Positions 24,541 through 37,260 of a DNA stretch of 64,000 bases are shown piece by piece. A program made the translations under genes and the position numbers. This DNA comes from Gerris lacustris. Lineage: Eukaryota; Arthropoda; Insecta; Hemiptera; Gerridae. Positions within the stretch are counted from its first letter, which is position 1, and the number at the start of each line of letters is the position of its first letter. The stretch is taken from positions 72,548,144 through 72,612,143 of the forward strand of contig OX578276.1 of NCBI GenBank assembly GCA_951217055.1, in the 5' to 3' direction. Under the pieces are notes generated by a model. It was not told the DNA's origin and ran no database searches. It saw only the letters and a program-made list of their open reading frames with translations.

Positions 24541-24846
24541 TAAACAGAGGCCGGGTAGGTAGGTAACAGGACTGTTCCCTATACAACCACTACAACCACC
24601 CCCTTTCAATATTCAATACATATTTATAGCCAGATACTCGCTTCAATAATAAACAACTGCTTCTCTATTAATGGTGCCTTAATTCCATTATGTACAAATG
24701 TTAGTTACTTTTAAGTTTGTCTCATTTTTAACTCCACTATGAATAAGTAGTTAACATGGTATACTTAGCAGTGTGATTTTATAATTTATATTTAATGATA
24801 AGCGTAAGTAACTTCGTTCCTAACGGGTGTCCGCGACACCCCACGT
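24541..24846 (+). repeat. Repeat R7, copy 1, ending in a perfect hairpin
   Basis: Starts aggccgggtaggtagg and ends with a perfect 7-bp hairpin GGGTGTC-CGC-GACACCC at 24825-24841. A second copy in direct orientation lies 900 bp downstream (25441-25746) with the same start and end and moderate divergence between. No ORF. Confidence 0.75.
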
Positions 24847-25440
24847 ATTTTATTTTTTCTTAAATTTTAGAGGGGGAGAGGAGATTACATTTGGACCACC
24901 CTGAATTTATATATGTGTGTGTGTGAAAGGAGTTGGGCGAAAGGAAGTAGAAAGTTGTTATGAATTATATATGGTAGTTGCAGACAGGAATTCTACATGG
25001 TAGTTCAGAACTTCTAAACAAATACTATTATCCTATAAATAAGTATTCAAACTTTCTTCTTTTGTAGACAACATCTTCTAACCTTTGAGAATTTTTGCAA
25101 GGTTTTACACTGATGTAACAACTGCAACTTTTATCTGCAATATAAAACTCAAGAATTCTCTTGGTTATTTGGATTTCAAAGACTTAATTAAATCTAGATA
25201 AAATATTGTAATAGCTTTTCATTCTAGTCGAAATATGCTCAATGGTGTTTTAACTTCTCTGGTATATTATATATACATGTACAAGGTGTTTCTATAATAG
25301 TTAATTAACGTTTGAGTTGAGAGCATATAAAACAAGAAAAATGGACGAAAATCATCAATAAAATTATTTAAAGAAAGTGCAAGGAAGATAAAAACCCCTT
25401 AACTGCCAGCTTGGTTTTAATTAAATATCTCAAAATTATT

Positions 25441-25746
25441 AGGCCGGGTAGGTAGTGATCAGTTCTATTTCCTACCTACTACAACCATACTCTTTAACTA
25501 TAAACTTTTTTCTCAATATTCAATATATATTTATTGCAAGACGCTTGCTTCAATGATAATAATAATGCTTTTCTTTTAATTTTGCCTTAACTCCGCTAAG
25601 TATAAACAGTTAGTTTCTATTAATTTTGTTTCTTTTCTAACTCCGCCATGTATAAGTAGTTACCAACATATACTTCGCAGTGTTTATATTTAATGAAAAG
25701 CGTATGAAACTTCATTCCTACCGGGTGATCCGCGACACCACAAGTA
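25441..25746 (+). repeat. Repeat R7, copy 2
   Basis: Direct copy of 24541-24846. The end hairpin is imperfect here (cgggtgatccgcgacacc). Both copies are followed by an AT- or T-rich stretch. Confidence 0.75.
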
Positions 25747-27439
25747 TTTTTTTTTTTTTTATTAGGTTAAATTCTAGTTTACTCTAAAACAGTACTCACA
25801 ATTTAAATTATAATTGTTCCGAAATTGGCAATTAAAATATAATATATTACAAAGTTAACAGAATAAGCTTTTATAAGTCGGCACTGGCAACGATGGACTG
25901 CAACTCTCTTCCCTCAGACAGTTACTGAGAAACTAGTATGACTAAGGGGGGAGGGGGGGGGGGGGGGGTAATAGAAGAGTGTCCTCCTCTATAAGACGCT
26001 GGACGTCTCAATAGAGGAGGACAGACATGACAGCGTCGGGCGCCAATAGCCGATTGATGGGCTGAGGTGCCCTATGTGGAAAGTTAATAGTGGAAGAGAG
26101 TCCCATCCACCGGGGTAAAAATGAGTTTTTATAGCCATTTATAGAAAGCAACATGTTAAAAATTGGCTGCTACTTAGTGTAGATTTTTATGTTTATAAGT
26201 AAAAAGAAGTGAAAGAGGTGGCATGCTGTAAGGACGACCTCTCTTAATATATATGACTTCTCTTCTTTATTATTATTTTTAAAAGGAAGAAAGGCATTCA
26301 GGTTAATTGAACAAGTTAATTAGGCCTCTAATCAAGAACTCGGTAGAAGCATTCTCCTTATGATCTTGCTCGTTAGGGCCTAGAAAAAGAAGGCCATCTT
26401 TGTGCCAACCTTTTGGGCTTTTTTACTCTTAAAATTAGAATTCATAAAGGAAATAAAATAAAAAAGGAAGGGATAAAAAAAGTCTCATAGTGGGAGAAAA
26501 AATCCCTTTAAAAAATATTTCATGGGTACAAAAAAGAAAAGAGAAAGCTAACACTTGTCCCCAGAGAGAGGGGAATTCCTTTTGGCCTGAGTGTCTGAAT
26601 TTATCAGCATTTAGGAGAGAGGGAGGTCAAATAGAAATAACATTCCTCCGGGGGGGGGGGGGGGGGGGGGTTAAGGGTACAAAGAATTCTGGAGCAGACA
26701 TCCTCTCTCCAAAAGCACTGTTGGCTTTTTTTCAAAATAATTTTCTCCGGCATCGAAAATATATGTTGTAGTTGTTCTTTGTTGTATGTGTTTCTGTGTA
26801 GATGTGCTATAACATTATACGGTCAACACGGTTGGTGCTTCCATGTGACACAACATGGACATACATGCACGCCCTGCTTTCTCGCACTACTCATGCTGAG
26901 AAGTACCCGGACATTCCACACTTTATTGGATAGGCGTCACTTGTACATCCTTCTGGACTTGCTCATTATAAAATAATACTTATGCTCTTTCCTTGTTTTT
27001 TCTCTCTCTAACAACGTTTCTCACTCTTTACTGATGAAAGAGGTCCTTTCCCTTTCAAATATATTTAAATTTTATAAGAATACATTTCAACAATCTTTTT
27101 ATGCCTTGATTTGTTAGTTTAAATATTAAAAACCTGTTTGAAAGTAGTCTTCTACATGCGGTGAAAATTACTGATGAGATTTTATCGTTATGTATAGGCC
27201 TATGTAGGTCTCGTATATTGGTCGATGAGTAGCTAGAAAATATTTAACGGGTATAGAATTAATAATACCTAAAGATTCGTGAGGAAACAGGCTGTAAATA
27301 TGTTCGATGTTAAATAAGATATATTTTCAGAGTCGGTAGAATTGATATCTACCGCGAGCAGCAGCAAAATATGTCTGACTGGTGAAACTAATGATAAAAG
27401 CCACTCATTACCTCTTGTCAGACTGTTGTTTAGATCTCA
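25747..27439. other. Unassigned DNA with G runs and a branched hairpin
   Basis: G runs lie near 25955-25968 and 26651-26670. A strong hairpin lies at 25981-26022: outer arms 25981-25992 and 26011-26022 (12 bp) and inner arms 25994-25998 and 26004-26008. A GC-richer patch at 26790-26960 has an open frame (26779-26976) with no recognised domain. No gene is called. Confidence 0.4.
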
Positions 27440-27985
27440 TTCCGTGTTTTTTACTTTTCCTCACTACTAATAGTAGGAAAAGTATTGTTTGCACCAAAAA
27501 ATATTTTTTCGAGATTTCAACGGAATTATCCGTTTTAGGTGTTTTTAAGACCTCCTGAGTGGTATTCAGCATGACGTATGTATGTGTGTTACCATCGTAG
27601 CGCCCAAGGTATTTAACCTAGAGAGTTGAAACTTGGCAGAAAAATCATTCCTAACCCGTAGTTGTGCCGCCCGGAAAATCAACTTTTTCCGCCATCTTGA
27701 ACCCAATTTGCTGAGTCAGCAAAAATTTAAAAAAATCGTAATAAATCGAAAATGGTCCTGATCGAGTTGAATTTGGCTCGAATGTACCTCTCTGTATGAC
27801 AAACAAGCCCACTAAATTTCATTTTGATTTTGGCCGCCATTTTGAAGTTATAAATTTTTTAATTTTTAAACTCTGTCGGTTAATTATACTGAAATTACAT
27901 ATAGGTTTTTGACTTATAGCATATCGTTGGAACCGGAAAAAATTAAGGAACAATTTTTATACAGAAGTGTGATATTCCTTTGATC
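27440..27985 (+). repeat. Dispersed repeat R3, most complete plus copy
   Basis: Begins with a terminal inverted hairpin (acttttcctcactac / tagtaggaaaagt, about 27450-27483), continues gatttcaacggaattatccg, acctcctgagtggtattcag and ccgccatcttgaaccc, and ends near 27985. The minus copy at 6760-7235 matches over nearly the full length. Confidence 0.75.
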
Positions 27986-28765
27986 CATAGTTATAATTTC
28001 GGGGGTTCTCAACTAAACTTTTGTCTCAAGTCGCATATTTTACTTCAGTTAGTACCTTCTTTTAGTGGAGAGGGGGGAGGATTTTTCATACTTTAATAAA
28101 AGTATCACATTAACAGATTTGTTAAAGAAAACACAATCCCACTATAAGCATTAATCAAATAAATAAAGTACTCTTGCAAACATACAGTCATTCATTATAC
28201 CCTCACAGACAATAAATGTAAATTTTTTTAAAAAAATACTGATTTTAATTAATCACGCATAAATTAAAACCAAACAGAAACCTACAGAAATTATCTCTAA
28301 TATCTTAAGCAAGTTTTTTTCGGAAGAGACTGTCGATTGCTCTATATAAATTACTAGCAAAACCCTGCAGACGTTGTCCTGCCGGTGTATAATTATTTAC
28401 CTCTGTTTATTTAAATATGGGTAATGTGTGTGCGATCTAGAATCTATATTCGTTGTAGAATAATGAAAGATGTCTTATATATTTAGATCTCTTTTATTAG
28501 AGTTTACATAATTTGTATTAGTATAAATAGATAATGAACTATATACATGTTTTCATTAATACTTCACCTGAATGAAGAATAATATTTACTATTCCATTCC
28601 CTATATAATTAAACTTAAAATAAATTAAAATAATGCTAATTATTAGCAAAACGTATAGATACCACCCGAGTTTTTGGAGTGCCTCCTCTGGAGCAAGCAA
28701 CTTATGTTGACCATGCGAAAAAAATGGATTTTAATTTTTAATTAAACAACATTTTTCTGCTGCTT
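27986..28765. other. Unassigned AT-rich DNA
   Basis: No gene or shared repeat is recognised. Confidence 0.35.
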
Positions 28766-28769
28766 TATC

Positions 28770-29235
28770 ATATTACCTCCATCTTATATGAAAATATGAA
28801 ACATGTGTACATAACAACAATTACTGTACTCTCAAAGAGCTTTCCAACGACATGCATCATTAAGGGTATACACTATTTTGACATATTTACGAAATTTAAA
28901 TTATTTTAATTTATATTTCGAAATCATAAAAACCTTCTCCATGAAAAAATGTAAAGAACAAAAGAAATTTTTTTTTTAACACTTGATCCTGAGGTTAAAA
29001 CATACATTAGGTACCATTTGTACCCAAAAGTACTAAATGTTCACAAATTATTTTACAATCGAGCTCCTGGCATCAAATTAAGCACATATACCAATTTTCA
29101 TTCAAATCTTCATTCAATAATTTATTTTCCTTTTTACATCCCTCTTATGTGAAAATATGACAAAAGTATACATAGCAACAATTAGTTTACTCTCACAGAG
29201 CTTTCCAACAACATGCATCATGAAGGGTATATATG
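28770..29235 (+). repeat. Repeat R9, two further copies
   Basis: Two direct copies about 370 bp apart (28785-28875 and 29145-29235). Both read gagctttccaac.acatgcatcat followed by aagggtata after the R9 core. Confidence 0.65.
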
Positions 29236-30389
29236 TTACATATACATATTCTTTGAGTGTGTTTGTGTATGTATATTCTAATTGTAATTCATAATAGAGT
29301 TCAATATTTTTACAATAATATATGAGGTGTAATGTAATTTGTAGACAGTAAAAAATAAGTAATAGAAATAAGTAAATAGTTCAATGAGAATTTCTTAAAA
29401 ATAAAGGTATAAATTAAAATTCAATGACTAGAAAATTGCGAAACTTTTCCTTGTTTTCCTCAATCTTCTCTATCAGATAAAAAAGTCAAAATAAAAGAAG
29501 CCTTTTCTCTAAGATAATTTGATTGTGTATTTTATGATCAAAGGCTAGTTTAGATTAAGCCAAGAGTAAAAAAGAAAAGTCATTTTCAATTTCAAACTAT
29601 TATAGCAATGAAATTTACTTCACCGGTTCTTACGTTTTGTTGCACAATAATTATTCTTGTGACATTTCTTTTGTATTGTAAATAGTCGTTATTGTTTTAA
29701 CTGATTGAATTTTATTTTTAACTTGGCATTCTTTGAGTTAAAATATAAATAAACTCATTTTCACAGAATTGACGAACAAGAACTTTCTCAGTTAAATGTC
29801 TATACTAAAAAAGTCAGCCTATCTAAGTAGTAATATCAACAATAAGGCCAAGGCTGCTCTTTCTTTAGTCCATATCCTAACTTCACTCCTACTTTAATAA
29901 GCATAAGCAAGACTACTCTTTCATTTTTATTGCTTAACACTTGGCCAGTTTCTGAATTATGATAGCCTGACTTTTTTGGAAGGGGGTCTGGAACTTTTTT
30001 CATTTCTTCTAAGTTTTTTCCTTCTTATAACCCACGTAACTCCTATGTGACTACAATTATTGGTATTGATGATTTATGTATCAAAATCAGAAATAAGTCA
30101 CTAAACATTTAACAGTATAATATATAACTGTGCAACACTAACAGTTATATAACGAAATAACAATAGAAATACGAGCCCTCAATAAGAGAAAAATCGATTT
30201 TATATTTCCGAATTTTCTTAAAAAAGTAAGGTCAGCAGAACTTCAGAATGCGTCAGAAGACGCATTTTTCGTGAAAATTGACTTCAGATTCAGAACAAAA
30301 AAGTACTTTAGAAAATTATGTTTTCGTTCTGGTGTTTTTTCCGGTTGAGTTATCATTAATCTACAAATTGGAACAAAAGTACATTCACC

Positions 30390-30428
<39 letters not shown>

Positions 30429-30499
30429 GAAACAGCCTGAAAGTACCAAAAATTAGTAGTAAAAAAAGTACCAAAAATAAGTAGTCAAAAAAAAGTAGT
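29236..30499. other. Unassigned AT-rich DNA with an A tract
   Basis: A 33-nt A tract lies at about 30393-30425, followed by tandem agtaccaaaaa.tagtagt words (30440-30500). No gene is seen. Confidence 0.4.
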
Positions 30500-30775
30500 C
30501 ACGTGACATGGCAGTCAGGAAAAAGTTTACTCTCATGTTCTCATCAAATATTTATAAAATTATAAATGGTGTAAGATTTGACCATCCGCAATGAGAGGTC
30601 AGAGCTAAAAATTAAGAAATAGCAATCAAAATTGGCTACAACTAAGGTACAACCAATGGAGGAACGAAAAGTTATAGAATCAAACTTGTAGATCTTTCAA
30701 AATTAGTAGCTGTTTGTGCAATTAGTTTTTCGATAAGAACTTACCGTTAATTCATAAAATATCTTTTACGTTGCG
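30500..30775 (+). repeat. Dispersed repeat R10, copy 2
   Basis: Longer relative of 15925-16125 in the same orientation. The extra interior includes tgaccatccgcaatgagagg. Confidence 0.65.
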
Positions 30776-31089
30776 TGCGCCATTTTTTTTTTTTTTTTTT
30801 TTTTGTGTGGGGGAAAGGGGTTCCTGTCAGTTCTAGCTATTCTAGAAGTCACTTAAAATGTTGATGATGATTGACTCGTGACGAATATGTCAATCAGGGC
30901 GCAGCAGAGACACTCCCGCTTCCACCGCGGAATGATAGGGGCCCCAAAATGATAATAAGAAAAAATCCTTTGGAGCCCTTAAAAATGGAAAACCTAGAAA
31001 CTTTCCCCTATTAAAAAGGCTGAACATTAAGGGCTCAATTTTTTTTTTCATTATTCTAACCTACTAAGCTAATCTATGTTTCAAATTTC

Positions 31090-31440
31090 TTATACCTAGA
31101 GAGAAATAGTAGGTCCTTTGAGTCAAAGAAAGAAGTTTATAAAAATGTCTTTTGCTTATAATCTGTACAGAGGCGTGGAGCCTAAACTACTGAACCGCTT
31201 TCGATCATATTTGGCATTCATGACCAGAAAAATTTCTGAGCTGCAATTAAGAAATACATTTTCTGAAATAAATGCACAAAAGCATGGAATTTCGAAAAAA
31301 AACAACCCAAAAACGGTTTCAACGATTTTGATTAAACCATTCTAAAATGTAGTCCATTTAAATCATGTGTCAAATGTAATCATATAAGAAATTTTTTCGT
31401 GAAACATCTAGCTTCCGAAATATATATGAAACTAAGTTTG
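31090..31440 (+). repeat. Diverged copy of repeat R4
   Basis: Parallels 62980-63245 in order: ggagcctaaactactgaac, ttggcattcatgacc, aacggtttcaacgattttga and aatgtagtccatttaaat. The open frame at 31118-31345 is incidental to this repeat. Confidence 0.55.
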
Positions 31441-32545
31441 ATTTAGTTGAAAATCAAAAACGAAATATGAACAAGTACCAGTTGAATACTTTTAAATATG
31501 TTTAATAATATAAATAAACAAATGATGAATAGTTGGATTAAAATTTAGTCACTATGTGCCTAAGAAAATTGTTCAATTTTGTCGTCGTACCTACCGTTTT
31601 TTTTTTTGGTTTTTTTTTTTATAAATATCTGCCCGTGTTCTCTCTTAATTATTGATTAAGCTCTCGATTTCAAATAAAATATATATCCAGTAGGGTCCAT
31701 AACCTGAAGCAATATTTAACCCACCCTACCCGTGTAAAATATAATTTAGAAATAATTTAAAGATACATTTAAATCTAGCGTTAAAAGCGAAGCTAAAGAT
31801 GTCAACAGCTTCACACCTGATCACAATTAAGTTGATAATGTGTGAAAAAAATTAAAGTAATGGTTTTTTTTAAAGATTATTTGACATATTTTATACATAT
31901 TTATCTTACATTTGATTTTTAACATCTTACATATTAAATACAATTCAATGTATTTTTTTTTTTTTTTTTTTTTAAATATTTCCTTCCTCTTTGTCTGTTC
32001 TTGACACTGAAATTAAATAAAAACTCAGAGAACAAGTCGACAAGTTTTATGTCGAAAAAAACCCACTATGGCTCAAATGATGATCGATTTCGACCAATTT
32101 CATTTAGTTTTTTATGCCTAATAGTTATTTTAAATTTTTAAATGATCATTCTCGGATGAAATTGAATTGAATAGCGTGAAACAGAGAATGGTGTATAATA
32201 TTTTTATTTTAAAGAAATGAAATAGTCAATAAGTTATTTTGAAAAGCAAAAAATTTAAAAGTCTAATATTCTTTTAAAAGGGCTTTATACTTGTATAATT
32301 AAGTATTTAAAAGAGCTCTCAACTTTTAGAAGCTAATTTTAATTGATTTAATTACGGTATTAATAGAGAAAAAAAGTTTTCTTTTACAAGGCTTATAAAA
32401 CACTTTACTACAACAGATTTGACTCATTAAACAAAAGTAAGCCTTTTTTCTCAATATTTCTTCCTCGAGTAACATTAATACGTTGTAAAAAATTTGGGCA
32501 AATAAACCTTTGGTCTTCATTTAATTATTTTCTATTTTAAAAATC
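31441..32545. other. Unassigned AT-rich DNA
   Basis: T tracts lie near 31600 and 31951-31972. No gene is seen. Confidence 0.35.
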
Positions 32546-35444
32546 CTCTTCAACAAAATATTCAATTGTTTTTATGGAGCATGCTTAATTCATTTGATAG
32601 GATTTTATTAAAATTTATTTATTTTTATATTTGTAAGTACATATTCTAAATTAATGAAGCTTTTTTCTAGATAAGCAAGACAGATGACAACCCCTTGACC
32701 TTTTTAAATGCTTGATTTAGTCCTTCATTTTACATATTTTTAATGAGTTTTATTTATCCACTACTAAAATATAAATTTATGTTCGAAATTAAATGCAAGT
32801 GAGATTAACATAGAGCAATAAAAAAAAGCATAACATTTTTTCGTTTTTCCGAACTGTCAAAATGTTTCTGTTACCTTCGAGAAGCAAAACACGTAATCCA
32901 ATATAATATATATATGAGGCTGGGCCTTCATCATAGGGGTGAAAAAAAAGGTAGTGAAATTGTGTGCTCCCAAACCCTAACTTTGTGCGAATACATGAAA
33001 AAATGATTTTTGAAAAGATTCAGGTCAATCGGAAAATTTTAAATGGTGCCGCTTTTTATTTGAAAATTGGTATATAAAAAAATCAATAAGATATCGATTT
33101 TTTCTAGAACATTTCACAATATCACGTTAATTATGCAATATTATCCGTGTTTTTTATTATTTACATGAATGATATACTTTTATTAACTAATATAACTCAA
33201 AAGTAAGTCAATAAGTAAAGAAATAAAATATTTAGAGATATATATACATAGCCAAATAGTGAAAATTGAGAAAAAAAAGTTATTTTTCGTATGAATTTCG
33301 TATTTATTTTAATCATATTAACAATATTTAACATTTTAACATACATTAAAAGGTACTGCAGGTTATGTGCTTCATATTAATACGTATTAACAATGCATAC
33401 CTATCATAGCATTTTTTTAAACTAGTAACATACATACTAGTGAAGTCAATGAAGCTAACATAAGCCACATTTTGAACGAAAAAGACCGTTTTTTGAGTTT
33501 GAATATCTTTTATGCATTATTTTTTATTTTGGCATTCTTATTATTATTGCAAACAAGTAATAAGGGTTATTGGGGTCGCTGATTACGAATTTGAAGTCAA
33601 AAATAAAAAAAATAGCGGCCCTAGGATGGCGGGAAAAATCTTCCGTTTTATACGAAATTCGTGATAATTATACATAAATTAAGAACTTAACATCTAACCA
33701 AAGTTTTTTATGGGGTCGCTGATGATGAATTTCAGGTAACAGCGCTAATAGTAGAAAAAATGTTTCATTTTATTAAAATATTCATAAAGCAATAACGTGC
33801 ATTGTATAACATACATAATAAAATAGCAAAAATAGTGGAAATAAAAAAAATTGTAATTATTCCGTTTAAATTTGGATGTTATACATTCAAATATTTTATA
33901 GTTATAGTTTGTGTGAGTATATTTTTTATTGAACCCTTCTTTTAGGTACTCTCATCTACCTGACCCCTAATCTGCATTTCTGAGCCTGAGCCCTCGGCCC
34001 TCAGGCTCAGAAATGCAGATTAGGGGTCAGGTAGATGAGAGTACCTAAAAGAAGGGTTCAATAAAAAATATACTCACACAAACTATAACTATAAAATATT
34101 TGAATGTATAACATCCAAATTTAAACGGAATAATTACAATTTTTTTTATTTCCACTATTTTTGCTATTTTATTATGTATGTTATACAATGCACGTTATTG
34201 CTTTATGAATATTTTAATAAAATGAAACATTTTTTCTACTATTAGCGCTGTTACCTGAAATTCATCATCAGCGACCCCATAAAAAACTTTGGTTACATGT
34301 TAAGTTCTTAATTTATGTATAATTATCACGAATTTCGTATAAAACGGAAGATTTTTCCCGCCATCCTAGGGCCGCTATTTTTTTTATTTTTGACTTCAAA
34401 TTCGTAATCAGCGACCCCAATAACCCTTATTACTTGTTTGCAATAATAATAAGAATGCCAAAATAAAAAATAATGCATAAAAGATATTCAAACTCAAAAA
34501 ACGGTCTTTTTCGTTCAAAATGTGGCTTATGTTAGCTTCATTGACTTCACTAGTATGTATGTTACTAGTTTAAAAAAATGCTATGATAGGTATGCATTGT
34601 TAATACGTATTAATATGAAGCACATAACCTGCAGTACCTTTTAATGTATGTTAAAATGTTAAATATTGTTAATATGATTAAAATAAATACGAAATTCATA
34701 CGAAAAATAACTTTTTTTTCTCAATTTTCACTATTTGGCTATGTATATATATCTCTAAATATTTTATTTCTTTACTTATTGACTTACTTTTGAGTTATAT
34801 TAGTTAATAAAAGTATATCATTCATGTAAATAATAAAAAACACGGATAATATTGCATAATTAACGTGATATTGTGAAATGTTCTAGAAAAAATCGATATC
34901 TTATTGATTTTTTTATATACCAATTTTCAAATAAAAAGCGGCACCATTTAAAATTTTCCGATTGACCTGAATCTTTTCAAAAATCATTTTTTCATGTATT
35001 CGCACAAAGTTAGGGTTTGGGAGCACACAATTTCACTACCTTTTTTTTCACCCCTATGATGAAGGCCCAGCCTCATATATATATTATATTGGATTACGTG
35101 TTTTGCTTCTCGAAGGTAACAGAAACATTTTGACAGTTCGGAAAAACGAAAAAATGTTATGCTTTTTTTTATTGCTCTATGTTAATCTCACTTGCATTTA
35201 ATTTCGAACATAAATTTATATTTTAGTAGTGGATAAATAAAACTCATTAAAAATATGTAAAATGAAGGACTAAATCAAGCATTTAAAAAGGTCAAGGGGT
35301 TGTCATCTGTCTTGCTTATCTAGAAAAAAGCTTCATTAATTTAGAATATGTACTTACAAATATAAAAATAAATAAATTTTAATAAAATCCTATCAAATGA
35401 ATTAAGCATGCTCCATAAAAACAATTGAATATTTTGTTGAAGAG
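32546..35444. repeat. 2.9-kb near-perfect palindrome with a 9-nt loop
   Basis: The left arm 32546-33990 and right arm 34000-35444 (1,445 bp each) are reverse complements. Positions pair with a constant sum of 67,990 at both the tip and the base, so there is no net indel. By eye the arms differ at only isolated bases (for example catctaacc near 33691 against the complement of catgttaacc near 34296, one mismatch). The loop is 33991-33999 inside cctgagccctcggccctcagg. The arms have no ORF of note. A transcript through it would form a 1.4-kb double-stranded hairpin. An assembly or amplification artefact is the main alternative. Confidence 0.95.
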
Positions 35445-36023
35445 CCTGAGCCTGAGCCCTCGGCCCTCAGGCTCAGAAATGCACACTAATCCTAGTAATC
35501 CTTTACAATAAAAATAATAGGTAGTGGAAAAAATCTTTTATTTAATTAAAAATATTAATAAAGCTATAACATAATGCAGAAATAGCAAAAGCAAAGAAAA
35601 AAAAATTATATATATTATGATCAAATTATAATTCAAACTTCCGATAACATGAAACAAGGAACATGAGAAGAGGATATATAAAAGTAAAAATAAGTTGCAA
35701 AATTATTTTGTATAAAGTTTTTCGTTTGTAACATATAATAATGAAATATTTTTGTACATAGTTAGTTATACATAGATTTTAGTTTATAAAATTAAAGTTT
35801 AAATTATAATTTAATCATAATAATTACAATTTTTTTTATTTCCACTATTTTTGTTATTTTATTATGTATGTTATACAATGCACGTTATTGCTTTATGCAT
35901 TTTTTAATAAAATGAAACATTTTTTCTACTATTAGCACTGTTACCTTAAATTCATCATCAGCGACCCCCAAAAAAACTTTGGTTAGATGTTTAGTTCTTA
36001 ATTTATGTATAATTATCACGAGT

Positions 36024-36713
36024 ATAAAGCCGCGTCCACACTATGCCACCGGCAAAGCCGGACTGATGTAGACGTGATCATTGGCACGAGCCAACGGCAA
36101 AATTGTGCCGCGCGGCATGCCAACAGGAATCGCTCGAGTGTCGGTCTCCATCAAAGAAAGCCAAAAGACAAAACTAGTGTGGACGTGCCGGCGGCATCTC
36201 GCGCGGCTTCAGTTGTCATTTAGACTGCCTGTAAGTCGCTTCGCTGATCATTTTTCACTTTTTTTTAACCCTAGCTAACTTTTTTAACTCTTTTTTTATA
36301 TTTTAGCTCTTAAAATATTAAATATTATTATTATTTAAATATTAATGGAGTGGACGAAAGAAAAAGTTATAAATCTAATCGATTTATACCGGGATCGACC
36401 GGTATTGTGGGACTGTCGTTTAAAGGAATTTAAAGACAGAAACAAAAGAACGGACGCGCTGATGGAAATTGCGATTAGTTTCAGTGTAGAAAAAGAGGAA
36501 GTCGATCGAAAAATCAAAAACTTAGTAAGCCATTTTTTACGTGAATTAAAAAAAGAAAAAGAAACTTCAAAGTCCTCCTCGGTGAACATTTCCGAACTGA
36601 CTGAAAGCCAAAAGCCAATGCCATCACTAATGTGGACAGAGGTACAACCAGCGGCTTTGCCTGTGCGGCTTTGCCGGCGGCATTGCCAACGGCTAGTGTG
36701 GACGCGGCTTTAA
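36024..36713. mobile_element. Non-autonomous DNA transposon (PIF/Harbinger-like) carrying an MADF ORF
   Basis: Inverted ends aaagccgcgtccacacta (from about 36026) and tagtgtggacgcggcttt (to about 36713) bound about 690 bp. The subterminal regions are GC-rich, with repeated ccggcaaagccg-type words. It interrupts the palindrome-related repeat at a site that reads cgtataaaacgg in the uninterrupted arm (34338-34349). The flanks share only TAA/TTAA-like bases, so the target duplication (3 bp is usual for PIF/Harbinger) cannot be fixed. The superfamily call rests on the accessory MADF ORF and short AT target and is tentative. Confidence 0.7.
36345..36713 (+). CDS. MADF-domain DNA-binding protein of a DNA transposon
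   Basis: 122 codons inside the transposon at 36024-36713. Residues 1-75 form an MADF (Adf-1/Myb-SANT-like) domain: VINLIDLYRDRPVLWD with the conserved Leu, Pro and Leu-Trp-Asp, then KNKRTDA-like and MEIA blocks (FKDRNKRTDALMEIA), then IKNLVSHFLRELKKEKE, the third helix with the typical LR..F.RE.KK pattern. In PIF/Harbinger elements such a protein is the accessory DNA-binding partner of the transposase. The tail after residue 90 is translated from the subterminal and terminal repeat itself (stop within the TIR), so the natural C-terminus, or a second exon, is lost. No stop interrupts the MADF part. No transposase ORF is present. Confidence 0.75.
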   Translation: MEWTKEKVINLIDLYRDRPVLWDCRLKEFKDRNKRTDALMEIAISFSVEKEEVDRKIKNLVSHFLRELKKEKETSKSSSVNISELTESQKPMPSLMWTEVQPAALPVRLCRRHCQRLVWTRL

Positions 36714-37260
36714 ACGGAAGATTTTTCCCGCCATCCTAGTGCCGCCATTTTTTATTTTTTTTTATTTTTGATTTCAACTTCGTAATCAGCGACCCCATAA
36801 ACCCTTATTACTTGTTTGCAATCATAAATAAAAAAATAATGCATAAAAGTTATTCAAACTCAAAAAACGGTCTTTTTCGTTCAAAATGTGGCTCTGTTAA
36901 TGCTCATTGGCTTCACTAGTATGCATGTTAGTAGTTTAAAAAAAAGCTATGATAGGTATGCATTGTTAATACGTATTAATATGAAGCACATAACCTGTAG
37001 TACCATTTAATGTATGTTAAAACATTAAATATTGTTCATATGATTAAAATAATTACGAAATACATACGAAAAACAATTTTTTTCCCCAATTTTCACTATT
37101 TGGCTATGTATGTATATCTCTAAATATTTTATTTCTTTACTTATTGATTTACTTTTCAGATATATTAGTTAATAAAAGTATATCATTCATGTAAATAATA
37201 AGAAACACGGATAATATTGCATAATTAACGTGATATTGTGAAATGTTCTAGAAAAAATTG

